Source of the DNA: Halieaceae bacterium UBA3479
GTDB taxonomy: Bacteria > Pseudomonadota > Gammaproteobacteria > Pseudomonadales > Halieaceae
Direction of reading: 5' to 3'
Assembly: GCA_002377985.1 (NCBI GenBank)
Contig: DFQW01000067.1
Location: forward strand, 16,124-37,486
Length of the DNA stretch: 21,363 nt
Positions 9,370 to 16,306 of the stretch are shown here, one piece after another (within the stretch, counting starts at the first letter, position 1; every line of letters starts with the position of its first letter). The notes under the pieces are model-generated. The model did no database searches, was not told where the DNA came from, and saw nothing but the letters and a program-made list of their open reading frames with translations. The translations under genes and the position numbers were made by a program.

Positions 9370-9404
9370 TTATTTAATCAATGGTTAACACTGGGAGGTC
9401 GCTG

Positions 9405-9845
9405 GTGACAAGGAGACCCGCCATCAAGTTGGGTGGTGTTAGCGCGGCTGCTCGAATAGTCAGGGCAATGGGCCTGTCGGGAGCCGATGCAGTCCTGGGA
9501 CAGTTGCGTCAGCTCAACGCAGATCTAGCCGAACAAATCAGTGACCAAATCATGCCTTTTGATGTGCTGGCTACGGCCGATGCCCGCAGCCTGCAGACGT
9601 TGGTGCGCGAGATCGATTCGCCTGTGCTCATGATTGCGCTCAGGGGCCTGTCAAAACAACACCGCGACGCGTTCCTTGGCAGCATGTCTACCCGCGCCCG
9701 AGCACTATTTGTTGAGGAGATGGAGGAGCTAGGGCCTATCAGACGCAGCGACGTGGAGGCGGCGCGCACCGTGATTGCCAGATCCGCCCGACAACTATCT
9801 GATCAGGGCCGATTCGTACTACCCGAAGCGGGATACGTCTCGTAG
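9405..9845 (+). CDS. Orphan FliG C-terminal (torque) domain protein
   Basis: From GTG at 9405 the product is 146 residues; GGGAGG lies six bases upstream. An in-frame ATG at 9381 has no ribosome binding site. The protein aligns by eye with about residues 192-331 of E. coli FliG: the Gly-Gly linker (G10-G11), the ARM helices, the hinge region (QIMPFD where FliG has a MFxF motif), then DARSLQTLVREID. The torque helix follows with Arg97, Glu104, Glu105 and GPIR113. The charged residues that contact the stator in FliG (E. coli K264, R281, D288, D289, R297) correspond to R80, R97, E104, E105 and R113, all with charge kept. The FliF-binding N domain and the FliM-binding first half of the middle domain are absent. 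No flagellar gene is nearby. It is the only plus-strand gene between the two tRNA genes. Function unknown; homology is fairly sure. Confidence 0.85.
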   Translation: MTRRPAIKLGGVSAAARIVRAMGLSGADAVLGQLRQLNADLAEQISDQIMPFDVLATADARSLQTLVREIDSPVLMIALRGLSKQHRDAFLGSMSTRARALFVEEMEELGPIRRSDVEAARTVIARSARQLSDQGRFVLPEAGYVS

Positions 9846-9906
9846 CTAACGCTGGCAGAGCCCATCAGGGTGCCAGAAAACTTGTCGACTCAACAAGTAT
9901 TCCCCC

Positions 9907-9938
9907 AAAACAAACAGGGCTCCCATCTGGAGCCCTGT
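9907..9938 (-). terminator. Terminator of secG-tRNA-Leu, possibly bidirectional
   Basis: acagggctcc (9914-9923) and ggagccctgt (9929-9938) form a perfect 10-bp stem. On the minus strand it runs into TTGTTTT (9913-9907), ending the tRNA-Leu transcript just after its CCA. On the plus strand the same stem could stop transcription of the FliG-like gene, which ends at 9845, although the T content that follows is low. Confidence 0.8.
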
Positions 9939-9945
9939 TGAAATT

Positions 9946-10031
9946 TGGTGCGGAAGGCGGGACTTGAACCCGCACAGCCATAGGCCACTACCCCCTCAAG
10001 ATAGCGTGTCTACCAATTCCACCACTTCCGC
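9946..10031 (-). tRNA. leuU: tRNA-Leu (GAG)
   Basis: An 86-base class II tRNA with encoded CCA (9948-9946). The acceptor stem GCGGAAG/CTTCCGC is perfect. The anticodon GAG is complementary to plus-strand 9995-9997, and a long variable arm is present. The T arm GCGGGTTCAAGTCCCGC is canonical. Its 5' end is four bases from the secG stop codon and no promoter lies between, so it must be cut from a secG-tRNA precursor. E. coli leuU has the same anticodon and the same position after secG. Confidence 0.96.
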
Positions 10032-10035
10032 GCAC

Positions 10036-10413
10036 TTACTCTCCGTCCAACACGGGCGCATCGTCAGACGCACCTTCGGTGAACGGCTCTATATCCAAGG
10101 TAGGCATGTCCCCCTCTTCGACCTGCTCTGACACGACTGCTGAATCCGGAATGTCAAATCCGAGGTCATCCTCGTCGGCCGTGCGATTGTCGGCAATCAC
10201 GGCGAGGCCAAAACTGCTGGCGAAAAATATAGCCGACAACCACGCCGTCATGCGGGTCAAAGCGTTACCGCTGCCCGCACTGCCAAACAGCGTCTGCGAC
10301 GCGCCCGCGCCAAAAGATGCGCCAATATCCGACCCTTTTCCGCGCTGCAATAGGATCAGCGCAATCAAAGCGATTGCCACCAGCAGGTGAACCATCAGTG
10401 TGATTTGTTCCAT
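10036..10413 (-). CDS. secG: Protein translocase subunit SecG
   Basis: SecG is the small accessory subunit of the SecYEG inner-membrane channel. The product is 125 residues from the ATG at 10413-10411, which has AGGAG at five bases. An upstream in-frame ATG at 10428 has no binding site and is rejected. Membrane helix 1 spans about residues 5-22. The conserved loop LLQRGKGSDIGASFGAGASQ leads on to TLFGSAGSGNALTRMTA, and helix 2 spans about 57-75. The tail of roughly 50 residues is strongly acidic and longer than usual. The gene has its own promoter (10468-10496) and is co-transcribed with tRNA-Leu. In Pseudomonas tpiA lies between glmM and secG; here that gap holds only 149 bases. Confidence 0.95.
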   Translation of the reverse strand: MEQITLMVHLLVAIALIALILLQRGKGSDIGASFGAGASQTLFGSAGSGNALTRMTAWLSAIFFASSFGLAVIADNRTADEDDLGFDIPDSAVVSEQVEEGDMPTLDIEPFTEGASDDAPVLDGE

Positions 10414-10467
10414 GGGAACTCCTTTCATGCCCCCAGTAACGACGCTAGACGCCGCTCAGGGCGCGAG

Positions 10468-10496
10468 ATAATACCGATCGTGCCCGCGAGCCGCAA
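10468..10496 (-). promoter_or_regulatory. Promoter of secG-tRNA-Leu
   Basis: On the minus strand TTGCGG (10496-10491), a 17-base spacer and TATTAT (10473-10468) are followed by the GC-rich discriminator CTCGCGCC. The start would fall near 10461, giving a leader of about 48 bases. The -10 is good and the -35 is half-consensus. The discriminator resembles that of the tRNA-fMet promoter, which suits a tRNA-bearing transcript. Confidence 0.55.
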
Positions 10497-10562
10497 GCGA
10501 CTTGCTACCGGTATCGAAGGACCAATAGCCCCGTAGCAATATCAGAGGCTCGGCGGGAAACG

Positions 10563-11900
10563 CTACTGGGCGTTACTGATAGCCTGCGCTATGCGCTCCG
10601 CCAGCATCTGGTTTTCACTACCGTCTGTCCCTTCAATCATGACCCGTATCAGGGGTTCCGTGCCGGATGGACGCAGTACCAGGCGCCCGCGACCAGCCAA
10701 CTCTGCCTCCACCCGCCTACTCTCATCGAGTGCAGCAGTACATTCTTCGAGGCGGAAATCAGGCGACACGGTCACATTCAACAGCGTCTGCGGATATTTG
10801 TAGAGACCACTCTTTAAGGTGAGCAGGCTCTCACCGGACCGCACGACGGCGGCCATCACCTGGAGCGCCGCTATGATGCCATCACCAGTGGTGGTCTGCT
10901 CCGCACAGATAATATGACCCGAGGCTTCTCCACCCAACTGCCATCCGCGCTGCGCCATCTCCTCGAGCACGAACCGGTCGCCCACTTGTGCCCTGACGAG
11001 GGCTACCCCCTTTTCCTGAAGCGCTTGCTCGAGACCCAGGTTCGACATCAGCGTGCCCACCACCCCTTCGGGAGCCCGATTCTGCCTGACGAGATCATTG
11101 GCGATGACAAATAAGAGCTCGTCTCCATCGATCACAGTGCCATCTGCCGCGACGCACTGCACGCGGTCTCCGTCTCCGTCAAAAGCAATTCCCGCGTCGG
11201 CCTGCTCACTCAATACTCTGGCTTGAAGTGCCGCGGGTGAGGTGGATCCGACGCCGTCATTGATGTTGTAGCCATTCGGCTCGGCGCCTATCACCACCAC
11301 CTCGGCGCCCAATTCGGCAAACACCTGGGGGGCTATCTGATAAGTCGCACCATGGGCGCAATCGAGCACTAATTTCAGGCCGCGCAGGCTCAGCGACTGC
11401 GGGAAGGTGCTTTTGCAGAACTCGATATACCGACCGGAAGCGTCTACCATTCTGCTTGCTTTACCCAACTGGGGAGAAGGCACCGTTTCCATAGGAATTG
11501 AGAGCGTTTTCTCAATCTCCTCTTCCACCGCATCGGAAAGTTTTTTACCGTCAGCGTTGAAAAACTTAATACCGTTATCTGTGTAGGGATTGTGGGACGC
11601 ACTGATAACAATGCCCGCGGAAGCTTTCTGGCTGCGGGTCAACATGGCAACTGCCGGCGTCGGCATAGGACCCAGCAGCAGCACATTGGCGCCCGCGGCC
11701 ACCAATCCCGCCTCGAGAGCCGACTCAAACATATAGCCCGAAACCCGGGTATCTTTTCCAATCAGCACCTTGGTCGACCTGCCGTCGCGCGCGAACACCC
11801 GACCCGCAGACCAACCCAGTTTCAGCATGAAGTCCGCCGTTACGGGGTACTGTCCGACCGCGCCGCGAATACCATCAGTACCAAAAAACTGCTTACTCAT
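10563..11900 (-). CDS. glmM: Phosphoglucosamine mutase
   Basis: GlmM interconverts glucosamine-6-phosphate and glucosamine-1-phosphate, the step before UDP-GlcNAc for peptidoglycan and lipopolysaccharide. The 445-residue protein has the alpha-D-phosphohexomutase domains in order. FGTDGIRG lies at 6-13. The phosphorylated Ser102 sits in [15 protein letters not shown]. The metal-binding DGDGDR is at 241-246, sugar-specificity EASGH at 325-329 and the phosphate-binding RPSGTEP at 410-416. The ATG overlaps the folP stop by four bases (ATGA), indicating translational coupling. The folP-glmM order after ftsH is the conserved gammaproteobacterial arrangement. Length and motifs are normal. Confidence 0.98.
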   Translation of the reverse strand: MSKQFFGTDGIRGAVGQYPVTADFMLKLGWSAGRVFARDGRSTKVLIGKDTRVSGYMFESALEAGLVAAGANVLLLGPMPTPAVAMLTRSQKASAGIVISASHNPYTDNGIKFFNADGKKLSDAVEEEIEKTLSIPMETVPSPQLGKASRMVDASGRYIEFCKSTFPQSLSLRGLKLVLDCAHGATYQIAPQVFAELGAEVVVIGAEPNGYNINDGVGSTSPAALQARVLSEQADAGIAFDGDGDRVQCVAADGTVIDGDELLFVIANDLVRQNRAPEGVVGTLMSNLGLEQALQEKGVALVRAQVGDRFVLEEMAQRGWQLGGEASGHIICAEQTTTGDGIIAALQVMAAVVRSGESLLTLKSGLYKYPQTLLNVTVSPDFRLEECTAALDESRRVEAELAGRGRLVLRPSGTEPLIRVMIEGTDGSENQMLAERIAQAISNAQ

Positions 11901-12754
11901 TCATCCCGACTCCTGGGTAACGCTCCCCACATGGCGAGCGCATCGACCGTTGCCGCCACATCGTGCACGCGAAGGATACGTGCACCGCGTTCTACCGCGA
12001 TCATCGCAAGCCCGACGCTCGCGTGAAGACGCTCCGCTGGCATACGATCCAACACACTGGCAATCATTGACTTCCTCGACAACCCCACCAATAGCGGCAA
12101 AGGGCCCGCAGACAACTCTCGCAGCCGCGCCAGCATCTCAAAATTTTGCTCGGCGGTCTTGCCAAAACCAAAGCCCGGATCGATAACGATGCGGTCTTTG
12201 TCAATACCCGCGCCGACGCAGGCGGCTGTCCGCTTCTTCAAAAATTCTCGGACGTCGGTCATCACGTCGAGATATTCCGGAGAACGTTGCATGGTACTGG
12301 GTTCACCCTGCATGTGCATGATACAGACAGGCAAGCCGGTCTTTGCCGCCGCCTCGAGCGCACCCGGCCGCTGAAAGGCACGAATGTCGTTGAGAAATCC
12401 CGCCCCAAGACGCGCGCACTCCGTCATGACCTTGGGCGAACTCGTGTCAACGGAGATGATGACGTCGAATCGAGCAACCAAAGCCTCGACTGCCGTCAGT
12501 ACGCGGTCCAGCTCCTCTCCTTCGGATACCGCCTCCGCCCCGGGGCGCGTCGATTCGCCACCTACATCCAGTAGTCGAGCGCCGGCATCCACCATTGCCT
12601 GCGCGCGTCGCAGCAAAGCATCCAGATCAATTGCGTGGTCACGATAGAGCTCCCCGCCGTCCGAAAAGGAGTCGGGGGTCACATTCAGAATGCCCATAAC
12701 GCTGGGGACTGTTAAGTCAAGCGAGCAAGACCCGCATTGAAGGTGCCCGGTCAT
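11897..12754 (-). CDS. folP: Dihydropteroate synthase
   Basis: FolP condenses p-aminobenzoate with dihydropterin pyrophosphate in folate synthesis and is the sulfonamide target. The 285-residue TIM barrel shows [14 protein letters not shown] (from about 21) and [14 protein letters not shown] (from about 64). [10 protein letters not shown] is near 100, then [12 protein letters not shown] (189-200), [10 protein letters not shown] (221-230) and the closing RVHDV (262-266). The ATG at 12754 has only a weak GGAA upstream. It agrees with the family N-terminus, where the first strand precedes MGILNVT by about 20 residues. The gene begins 30 bases after ftsH and overlaps glmM, so ftsH-folP-glmM is probably one transcript. 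Confidence 0.97.
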   Translation of the reverse strand: MTGHLQCGSCSLDLTVPSVMGILNVTPDSFSDGGELYRDHAIDLDALLRRAQAMVDAGARLLDVGGESTRPGAEAVSEGEELDRVLTAVEALVARFDVIISVDTSSPKVMTECARLGAGFLNDIRAFQRPGALEAAAKTGLPVCIMHMQGEPSTMQRSPEYLDVMTDVREFLKKRTAACVGAGIDKDRIVIDPGFGFGKTAEQNFEMLARLRELSAGPLPLLVGLSRKSMIASVLDRMPAERLHASVGLAMIAVERGARILRVHDVAATVDALAMWGALPRSRDE

Positions 12755-12784
12755 CGCTTTCCGGTCTCGCGTGAGTGTAAGCGA

Positions 12785-14701
12785 TCAGTGTTCGGTAGCG
12801 GCCCCGCCTATGGGACTGCCAGCGGGCTCCGGCTCGCCGGCATCCGGTGGCGCACCGCGATCTTCACCAGACCACCCGCTGGGCGGTCTCGGCGGTTCGC
12901 CCGCCATGATGTCGTCAATCTGCTCGGCATCGATGGTTTCGTACTGCATCAGGGCATCCGCCATCATGTCCAGCTTGTCACGATTGTCTTCAAGTATTTG
13001 GTGTGCTGTGGCGTAGCACTGGTCAATGATGCTGCGCACTTCCCTATCGATTGCCAGCGCAGTCTCATCTGACATCGCTTTGGCTGGCTGCGCCGCAGTG
13101 CGACCCAGAAATACCTCTTCGCCACCCTCGTCATACATCAGCGGGCCCATTGCCTCGGACAATCCCCATTTGGTCACCATATTTCTGGCGACCTCGGTAG
13201 CTCGCTGAATATCGTTAGAGGCGCCCGTGGTAATACCGTCCTTGCCTAACGTCATTTCCTCGGCCACGCGTCCGCCGAAAAGACTGGTGATCTGGGAGAT
13301 GATGTGGCGGCGACTGTGGCTATAGCGGTCTTCCTCCGGGAGAAACATCGTGACCCCCAAAGCGCGGCCGCGGGGAATAATGGACACTTTATAGACCGGG
13401 TCGTGCTCCGGCATCAGTCTGCCAACGATGGCGTGGCCCGCCTCGTGATAGGCGGTATTGCGCTTCTCGGACTCCGACATCACCATGGATCGCCGCTCAG
13501 CGCCCATCATGATTTTGTCCTTGGCGAGCTCAAACTGGTCCATGCCCACAAGACGCAAGCCGCCTCGGGCGGCGAACAGGGCCGCTTCATTCACCAGATT
13601 TGCCAGATCGGCCCCCGAAAAACCCGGGGTGCCACGGGCGATCTTCGAAGCATCCACATCTTCCGATAACGGCACTTTTCGCATATGAACTTTCAGGATC
13701 TGCTCTCGTCCGCGAATATCGGGGAGCCCGACCACGACCTGTCTATCAAAGCGTCCCGGGCGCAACAGCGCAGGGTCCAGTACATCGGGCCGGTTAGTCG
13801 CCGCGATGACAATCACGCCATCGTTCATCTCGAAACCGTCCATTTCGACCAGCAGCTGGTTCAGGGTCTGCTCTCGCTCGTCGTGTCCGCCGCCCAGGCC
13901 CGCGCCACGATGGCGACCCACCGCGTCGATCTCATCAATGAAGATAATGCACGGCGACTGCTTCTTGGCCTGCTCGAACATATCGCGCACCCGGGAGGCG
14001 CCTACGCCGACGAACATCTCCACAAAGTCAGAGCCGGAAATCGAGAAGAACGGCACCTTGGCCTCGCCCGCAATAGCTTTTGCCAACAAAGTTTTACCGG
14101 TACCGGGTTGGCCGACCATAAGGACACCCCTGGGGATACGGCCACCCAGCTTTTGAAATCGGCCTGGATCACGCAGAAACTCGACCAATTCCTGCACATC
14201 TTCCTTCGCCTCTTCCACTCCCGCGACGTCAGCGAACGTGGTAGTAATTTGATCTTCGCCGAGGAGTTTGGCTTTGCTCTTACCGAAACTCATCGGCCCG
14301 CCGCGTCCGCCCCCACCCCCTTGCATCTGGCGCATAAAGAACATGAACACGGCAATAATGAGCAAAATAGGGAAGCTGGCAATCAGGAGTTGGGTCCAGA
14401 CGGACTGTTGCTCTGGCTGCTTTCCCTCAACCGTAACGTTGTGGGCGAGCAGGTCATCCATGAGTTTGGGATCTTCCACCATCGGACGAATGGTCTCGAA
14501 GCTGGTTCCATCCTTTCGCTGAGCAGAGATTGTCAATCCGTCGACCAAAACCTTCGACAGGCGATCTGTCTGCACCTCGCGAATAAACTCCGAATAGCCG
14601 ACCTGCTCTGTGCCGGTGCGCAGATTGAAATTGTTGAATACCGAGAGTAACACCGCGGCGATCAGCAGCCACAACAGCAGGTTTTTGGCCATATTGTTCA
14701 C
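12785..14701 (-). CDS. ftsH: ATP-dependent zinc metalloprotease FtsH
   Basis: FtsH is the membrane-anchored AAA+ protease that degrades misassembled membrane proteins and regulators such as sigma-32 and LpxC. From GTG at 14701 it has 638 residues. Transmembrane helices span about 5-24 and 101-123 with a periplasmic domain between. Walker A GQPGTGKT is at 197-204 and Walker B IIFIDEID near 252-259. The second region of homology is [20 protein letters not shown]. The zinc motif is HEAGH (419-423), with the third ligand probably Asp497. A Pro/Gly-rich tail ends the protein. GTG has AGGA at six bases; the ATG three codons later gives MAKNLLLW, the same spacing as the two reported E. coli starts. 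No upstream start has a binding site. Confidence 0.97.
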   Translation of the reverse strand: MNNMAKNLLLWLLIAAVLLSVFNNFNLRTGTEQVGYSEFIREVQTDRLSKVLVDGLTISAQRKDGTSFETIRPMVEDPKLMDDLLAHNVTVEGKQPEQQSVWTQLLIASFPILLIIAVFMFFMRQMQGGGGGRGGPMSFGKSKAKLLGEDQITTTFADVAGVEEAKEDVQELVEFLRDPGRFQKLGGRIPRGVLMVGQPGTGKTLLAKAIAGEAKVPFFSISGSDFVEMFVGVGASRVRDMFEQAKKQSPCIIFIDEIDAVGRHRGAGLGGGHDEREQTLNQLLVEMDGFEMNDGVIVIAATNRPDVLDPALLRPGRFDRQVVVGLPDIRGREQILKVHMRKVPLSEDVDASKIARGTPGFSGADLANLVNEAALFAARGGLRLVGMDQFELAKDKIMMGAERRSMVMSESEKRNTAYHEAGHAIVGRLMPEHDPVYKVSIIPRGRALGVTMFLPEEDRYSHSRRHIISQITSLFGGRVAEEMTLGKDGITTGASNDIQRATEVARNMVTKWGLSEAMGPLMYDEGGEEVFLGRTAAQPAKAMSDETALAIDREVRSIIDQCYATAHQILEDNRDKLDMMADALMQYETIDAEQIDDIMAGEPPRPPSGWSGEDRGAPPDAGEPEPAGSPIGGAATEH

Positions 14702-14747
14702 AAAAGTTCCTCTCGGTTTCGACACGCGCACCGGGGCGCGGCCGCTC

Positions 14748-14776
14748 AGTATAACGTTTAGATCAGGTACGCTGAA
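14748..14776 (-). promoter_or_regulatory. Probable ftsH promoter
   Basis: On the minus strand TTCAGC (14776-14771), a 17-base spacer and TATACT (14753-14748) precede a GC-rich discriminator. The start near 14741 gives a leader of about 40 bases before ftsH. The -10 equals that of the tRNA-fMet promoter and the -35 is half-consensus. Read-through from rlmE is also possible. Confidence 0.45.
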
Positions 14777-14811
14777 CCAGCCTTTCTTGGCCCGATTGGC
14801 GCTCCTTCTTC

Positions 14812-14888
14812 TTTAATGGGGGAGATCCTGATGATTTCAAGGCATTTTCCCCTGAATTTCCCGAATTTCGCCCCATTAAACCCCCATT
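14812..14888. repeat. Competing inverted repeats between rlmE and ftsH
   Basis: tttaatgggg (14812-14821) is perfectly complementary to ccccattaaa (14871-14880), 10 bp. The overlapping aatggggg (14815-14822) is equally complementary to cccccatt (14881-14888), 8 bp. On the minus strand two tandem AATGGGG copies thus compete for one downstream arm. The enclosed 49 bases also carry two gaatttc repeats (14854-14860 and 14863-14869). No T run follows, so this is not a standard terminator. Confidence 0.5.
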
Positions 14889-14897
14889 CTGGGCTTC

Positions 14898-15536
14898 TCA
14901 CACTGTGCTTTCGGGCGCTTTAAAGCCGGTGGCTACCACGTAGACCTCCCGCGAGCGCGGACGTGAAGCTGCAGGCTTACGAGTGACTACGCGCTCAAAA
15001 CGATCGCGGATCTGGTGAAACCAGACCTCGAACCCCTCACCCTGAAAGACCTTCGTCACCAGGGCACCTCCTGGCGATAGCGCGCGCAAAGCAAGATCCG
15101 TCGCCAATTCCACCAAATACATGGCTTTCGGCTGATCGACCGCCGTCAGTCCGCTCATGTTGGGCGCCATATCTGACATCACCACATCCAGAGGACGCCC
15201 CGCCAGCGCCTGCATCAGTTGGTCATAGGTCTCGGGCTCAGTGAAATCGCCCTGCACAAAGGTCACATTGGGCAGATGGTCCATGGGCAAGATATCGCTG
15301 GCCAACACACGTCCCCGATCGCCCACCAGTACCCCCGCTACCTGAGACCAGCCCCCGGGAGCGCTACCCAGATCGAGTACGGACATGCCCGGTTGAATTA
15401 ATCGGTCCTTATCATTGATCTCAATCAGCTTGTAGACGGCACGCGAGCGATAGCCCTCGCGTTGGGCACGCTGCACATAAGGATCGTCATGATGTTCCTT
15501 CAACCACGCGCGGCTGGATGATTTTTTTTTGCCCAC
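14898..15536 (-). CDS. rlmE: 23S rRNA 2'-O-ribose U2552 methyltransferase
   Basis: RlmE (FtsJ) methylates the 2'-O of U2552 in the A-loop of 23S rRNA, a late step in 50S assembly. The product is 212 residues. The SAM-binding motif is VLDLGSAPGGWSQVA (53-67). The K-D-K-E tetrad is present as Lys36, Asp122, Lys162 and Glu197, each two positions before the E. coli residue. The start is GTG at 15536-15534 with GGAG at five bases. Codons 3-5 are AAA AAA AAA within a run of nine A. It lies upstream of ftsH and divergent from yhbY, as in E. coli. The 196-base gap to ftsH contains structured repeats and a likely ftsH promoter. Confidence 0.97.
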   Translation of the reverse strand: MGKKKSSSRAWLKEHHDDPYVQRAQREGYRSRAVYKLIEINDKDRLIQPGMSVLDLGSAPGGWSQVAGVLVGDRGRVLASDILPMDHLPNVTFVQGDFTEPETYDQLMQALAGRPLDVVMSDMAPNMSGLTAVDQPKAMYLVELATDLALRALSPGGALVTKVFQGEGFEVWFHQIRDRFERVVTRKPAASRPRSREVYVVATGFKAPESTV

Positions 15537-15573
15537 TATGACTCCACCCTCACCACAACCTCGTCCGACACCT

Positions 15574-15602
15574 TTACACTTGCACCGAGATCGACAGTGT
15601 AA
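15574..15602. promoter_or_regulatory. Dyad in the rlmE/yhbY divergent promoter region
   Basis: ttacact (15574-15580) and agtgtaa (15596-15602) are a perfect 7-bp inverted repeat with centres 22 bp apart, about two helical turns. It sits midway in the 89-bp gap between divergent rlmE and yhbY. That suits an operator bound by a dimer controlling both genes. I cannot name a regulator, and I see no convincing -10/-35 pair for either gene. Confidence 0.35.
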
Positions 15603-15625
15603 CGCGAGACACTACTTGGCCGCTT

Positions 15626-15940
15626 ATGAACCCTTCCAACAGTAAAGAATTACGTCAGCTCCGGGCGCTGGCGCACCCCCTGCGCCCGGTGGTAACCGTT
15701 GCCGGCAATGGACTGTCTGCTTCGGTACTGCAAGAGGTGGACCGCGCGCTATCGGACCATGAATTGATAAAAGTAAAGATTGCCGTGGGCGACCGCCTTC
15801 AGCGCGAGTCGGTAGTCGCTGCACTGTGTGAACAGGCGGGTGCCCAGCTGGTACAGCGCATCGGCAATATCGCGACCTTAATTCGCCGCAATCCGGCAGC
15901 CGACCCTAAAAAGTCCAATCTGCAAAGAGCCCGGTCCTAG
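15626..15940 (+). CDS. yhbY: YhbY family ribosome-associated RNA-binding protein
   Basis: This is a single CRM (CRS1-YhbY) domain protein of 104 residues. E. coli YhbY associates with pre-50S particles. The domain spans about residues 5-95: a basic first helix KELRQLRALAHPLRPVV, then the diagnostic AGNGLSASVLQEVDRAL with a GxxG-type loop, HELIKVKI, and the last strand near NIATLIRR. A short basic tail follows. No strong Shine-Dalgarno precedes the ATG. It diverges from rlmE, which also acts on the 50S subunit, as in E. coli. The next gene follows after 18 bases and is probably co-transcribed. Confidence 0.93.
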   Translation: MNPSNSKELRQLRALAHPLRPVVTVAGNGLSASVLQEVDRALSDHELIKVKIAVGDRLQRESVVAALCEQAGAQLVQRIGNIATLIRRNPAADPKKSNLQRARS

Positions 15941-15958
15941 CCAACAGTCCACCGTTTT

Positions 15959-16303
15959 ATGGCAGAAATCGTCCACTTCCCCACGCGCCAAAAACAGGCT
16001 TTCGACTTTCTGGCGCGAGAACTGGCCGCGCTGCTCCGGTCCAAAGGTGCCGACGAGGCACTGATCGACTTCGCCGCCACGACTCTCACGGAAGTCTACG
16101 ATGAACTCATTAGCAACTCGGATTGTCAGTTCGAGGTTCGCTTGCCGCGACACCTGACTGAGACAGAAGCGGGGCAAATGAGGGAGGATATAACCGCGGG
16201 AATTGAAAAGCTCAGGCGGGAGCAGCATGACCTGATGCTAAAGCTGGCAGCGCGGTTAGTACTTACTGAGCTTCGACTCTTTCAGCACGAGCGCCAAGAC
16301 TGA
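15959..16303 (+). CDS. Unrecognised 114-residue protein downstream of yhbY
   Basis: I do not recognise a family. The 114-residue product is predicted soluble and mostly helical. Helices run from QKQAFDFLARELAALLRSKGA and from EALIDFAATTLTEVYDELI. A short strand-like segment CQFEVRLPRHL follows, then a long charged helix from TETEAGQMREDITAGIEKLRR to the C-terminus with coiled-coil-like heptads. There is no signal peptide, membrane segment or Cys pair; the single Cys is in SDCQF. The start ATG lacks a clear ribosome binding site. It lies 18 bases after yhbY on the same strand and stops 3 bp from the feoB stop on the other strand. The normal base composition and intact frame suggest a real gene. 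Confidence 0.7.
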   Translation: MAEIVHFPTRQKQAFDFLARELAALLRSKGADEALIDFAATTLTEVYDELISNSDCQFEVRLPRHLTETEAGQMREDITAGIEKLRREQHDLMLKLAARLVLTELRLFQHERQD

Positions 16304-16306
16304 AGA

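Larger units (their letters stand above)
9141..9404. other. 264-bp divergent intergenic region
   Basis: This gap separates minus-strand tRNA-fMet from the plus-strand FliG-C-like gene. It holds the strong tRNA promoter (9241-9269), its leader with a 7-bp hairpin (9209-9226), and a weaker AT-rich candidate promoter for the other gene (9341-9369). A short minus-strand reading frame at 9150-9359 covers these signals and is not believed. Nothing else is evident. Confidence 0.6.

Noticed and set aside
9381..9404. ATG at 9381 as start of the FliG-C-like gene
   Set aside because: No Shine-Dalgarno lies before it, while the in-frame GTG at 9405 has GGGAGG at six bases. The eight extra residues match nothing in FliG.
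13685..14650. 321-codon plus-strand reading frame opposite ftsH
   Set aside because: It is fully antisense to ftsH, which has all catalytic motifs. It has no family motif or ribosome binding site and is explained by the codon bias of the real gene.
15573..15601. TTTACA-17-AGTGTA as a yhbY promoter
   Set aside because: The -10 is far from consensus. The same bases are better explained as arms of the inverted repeat.
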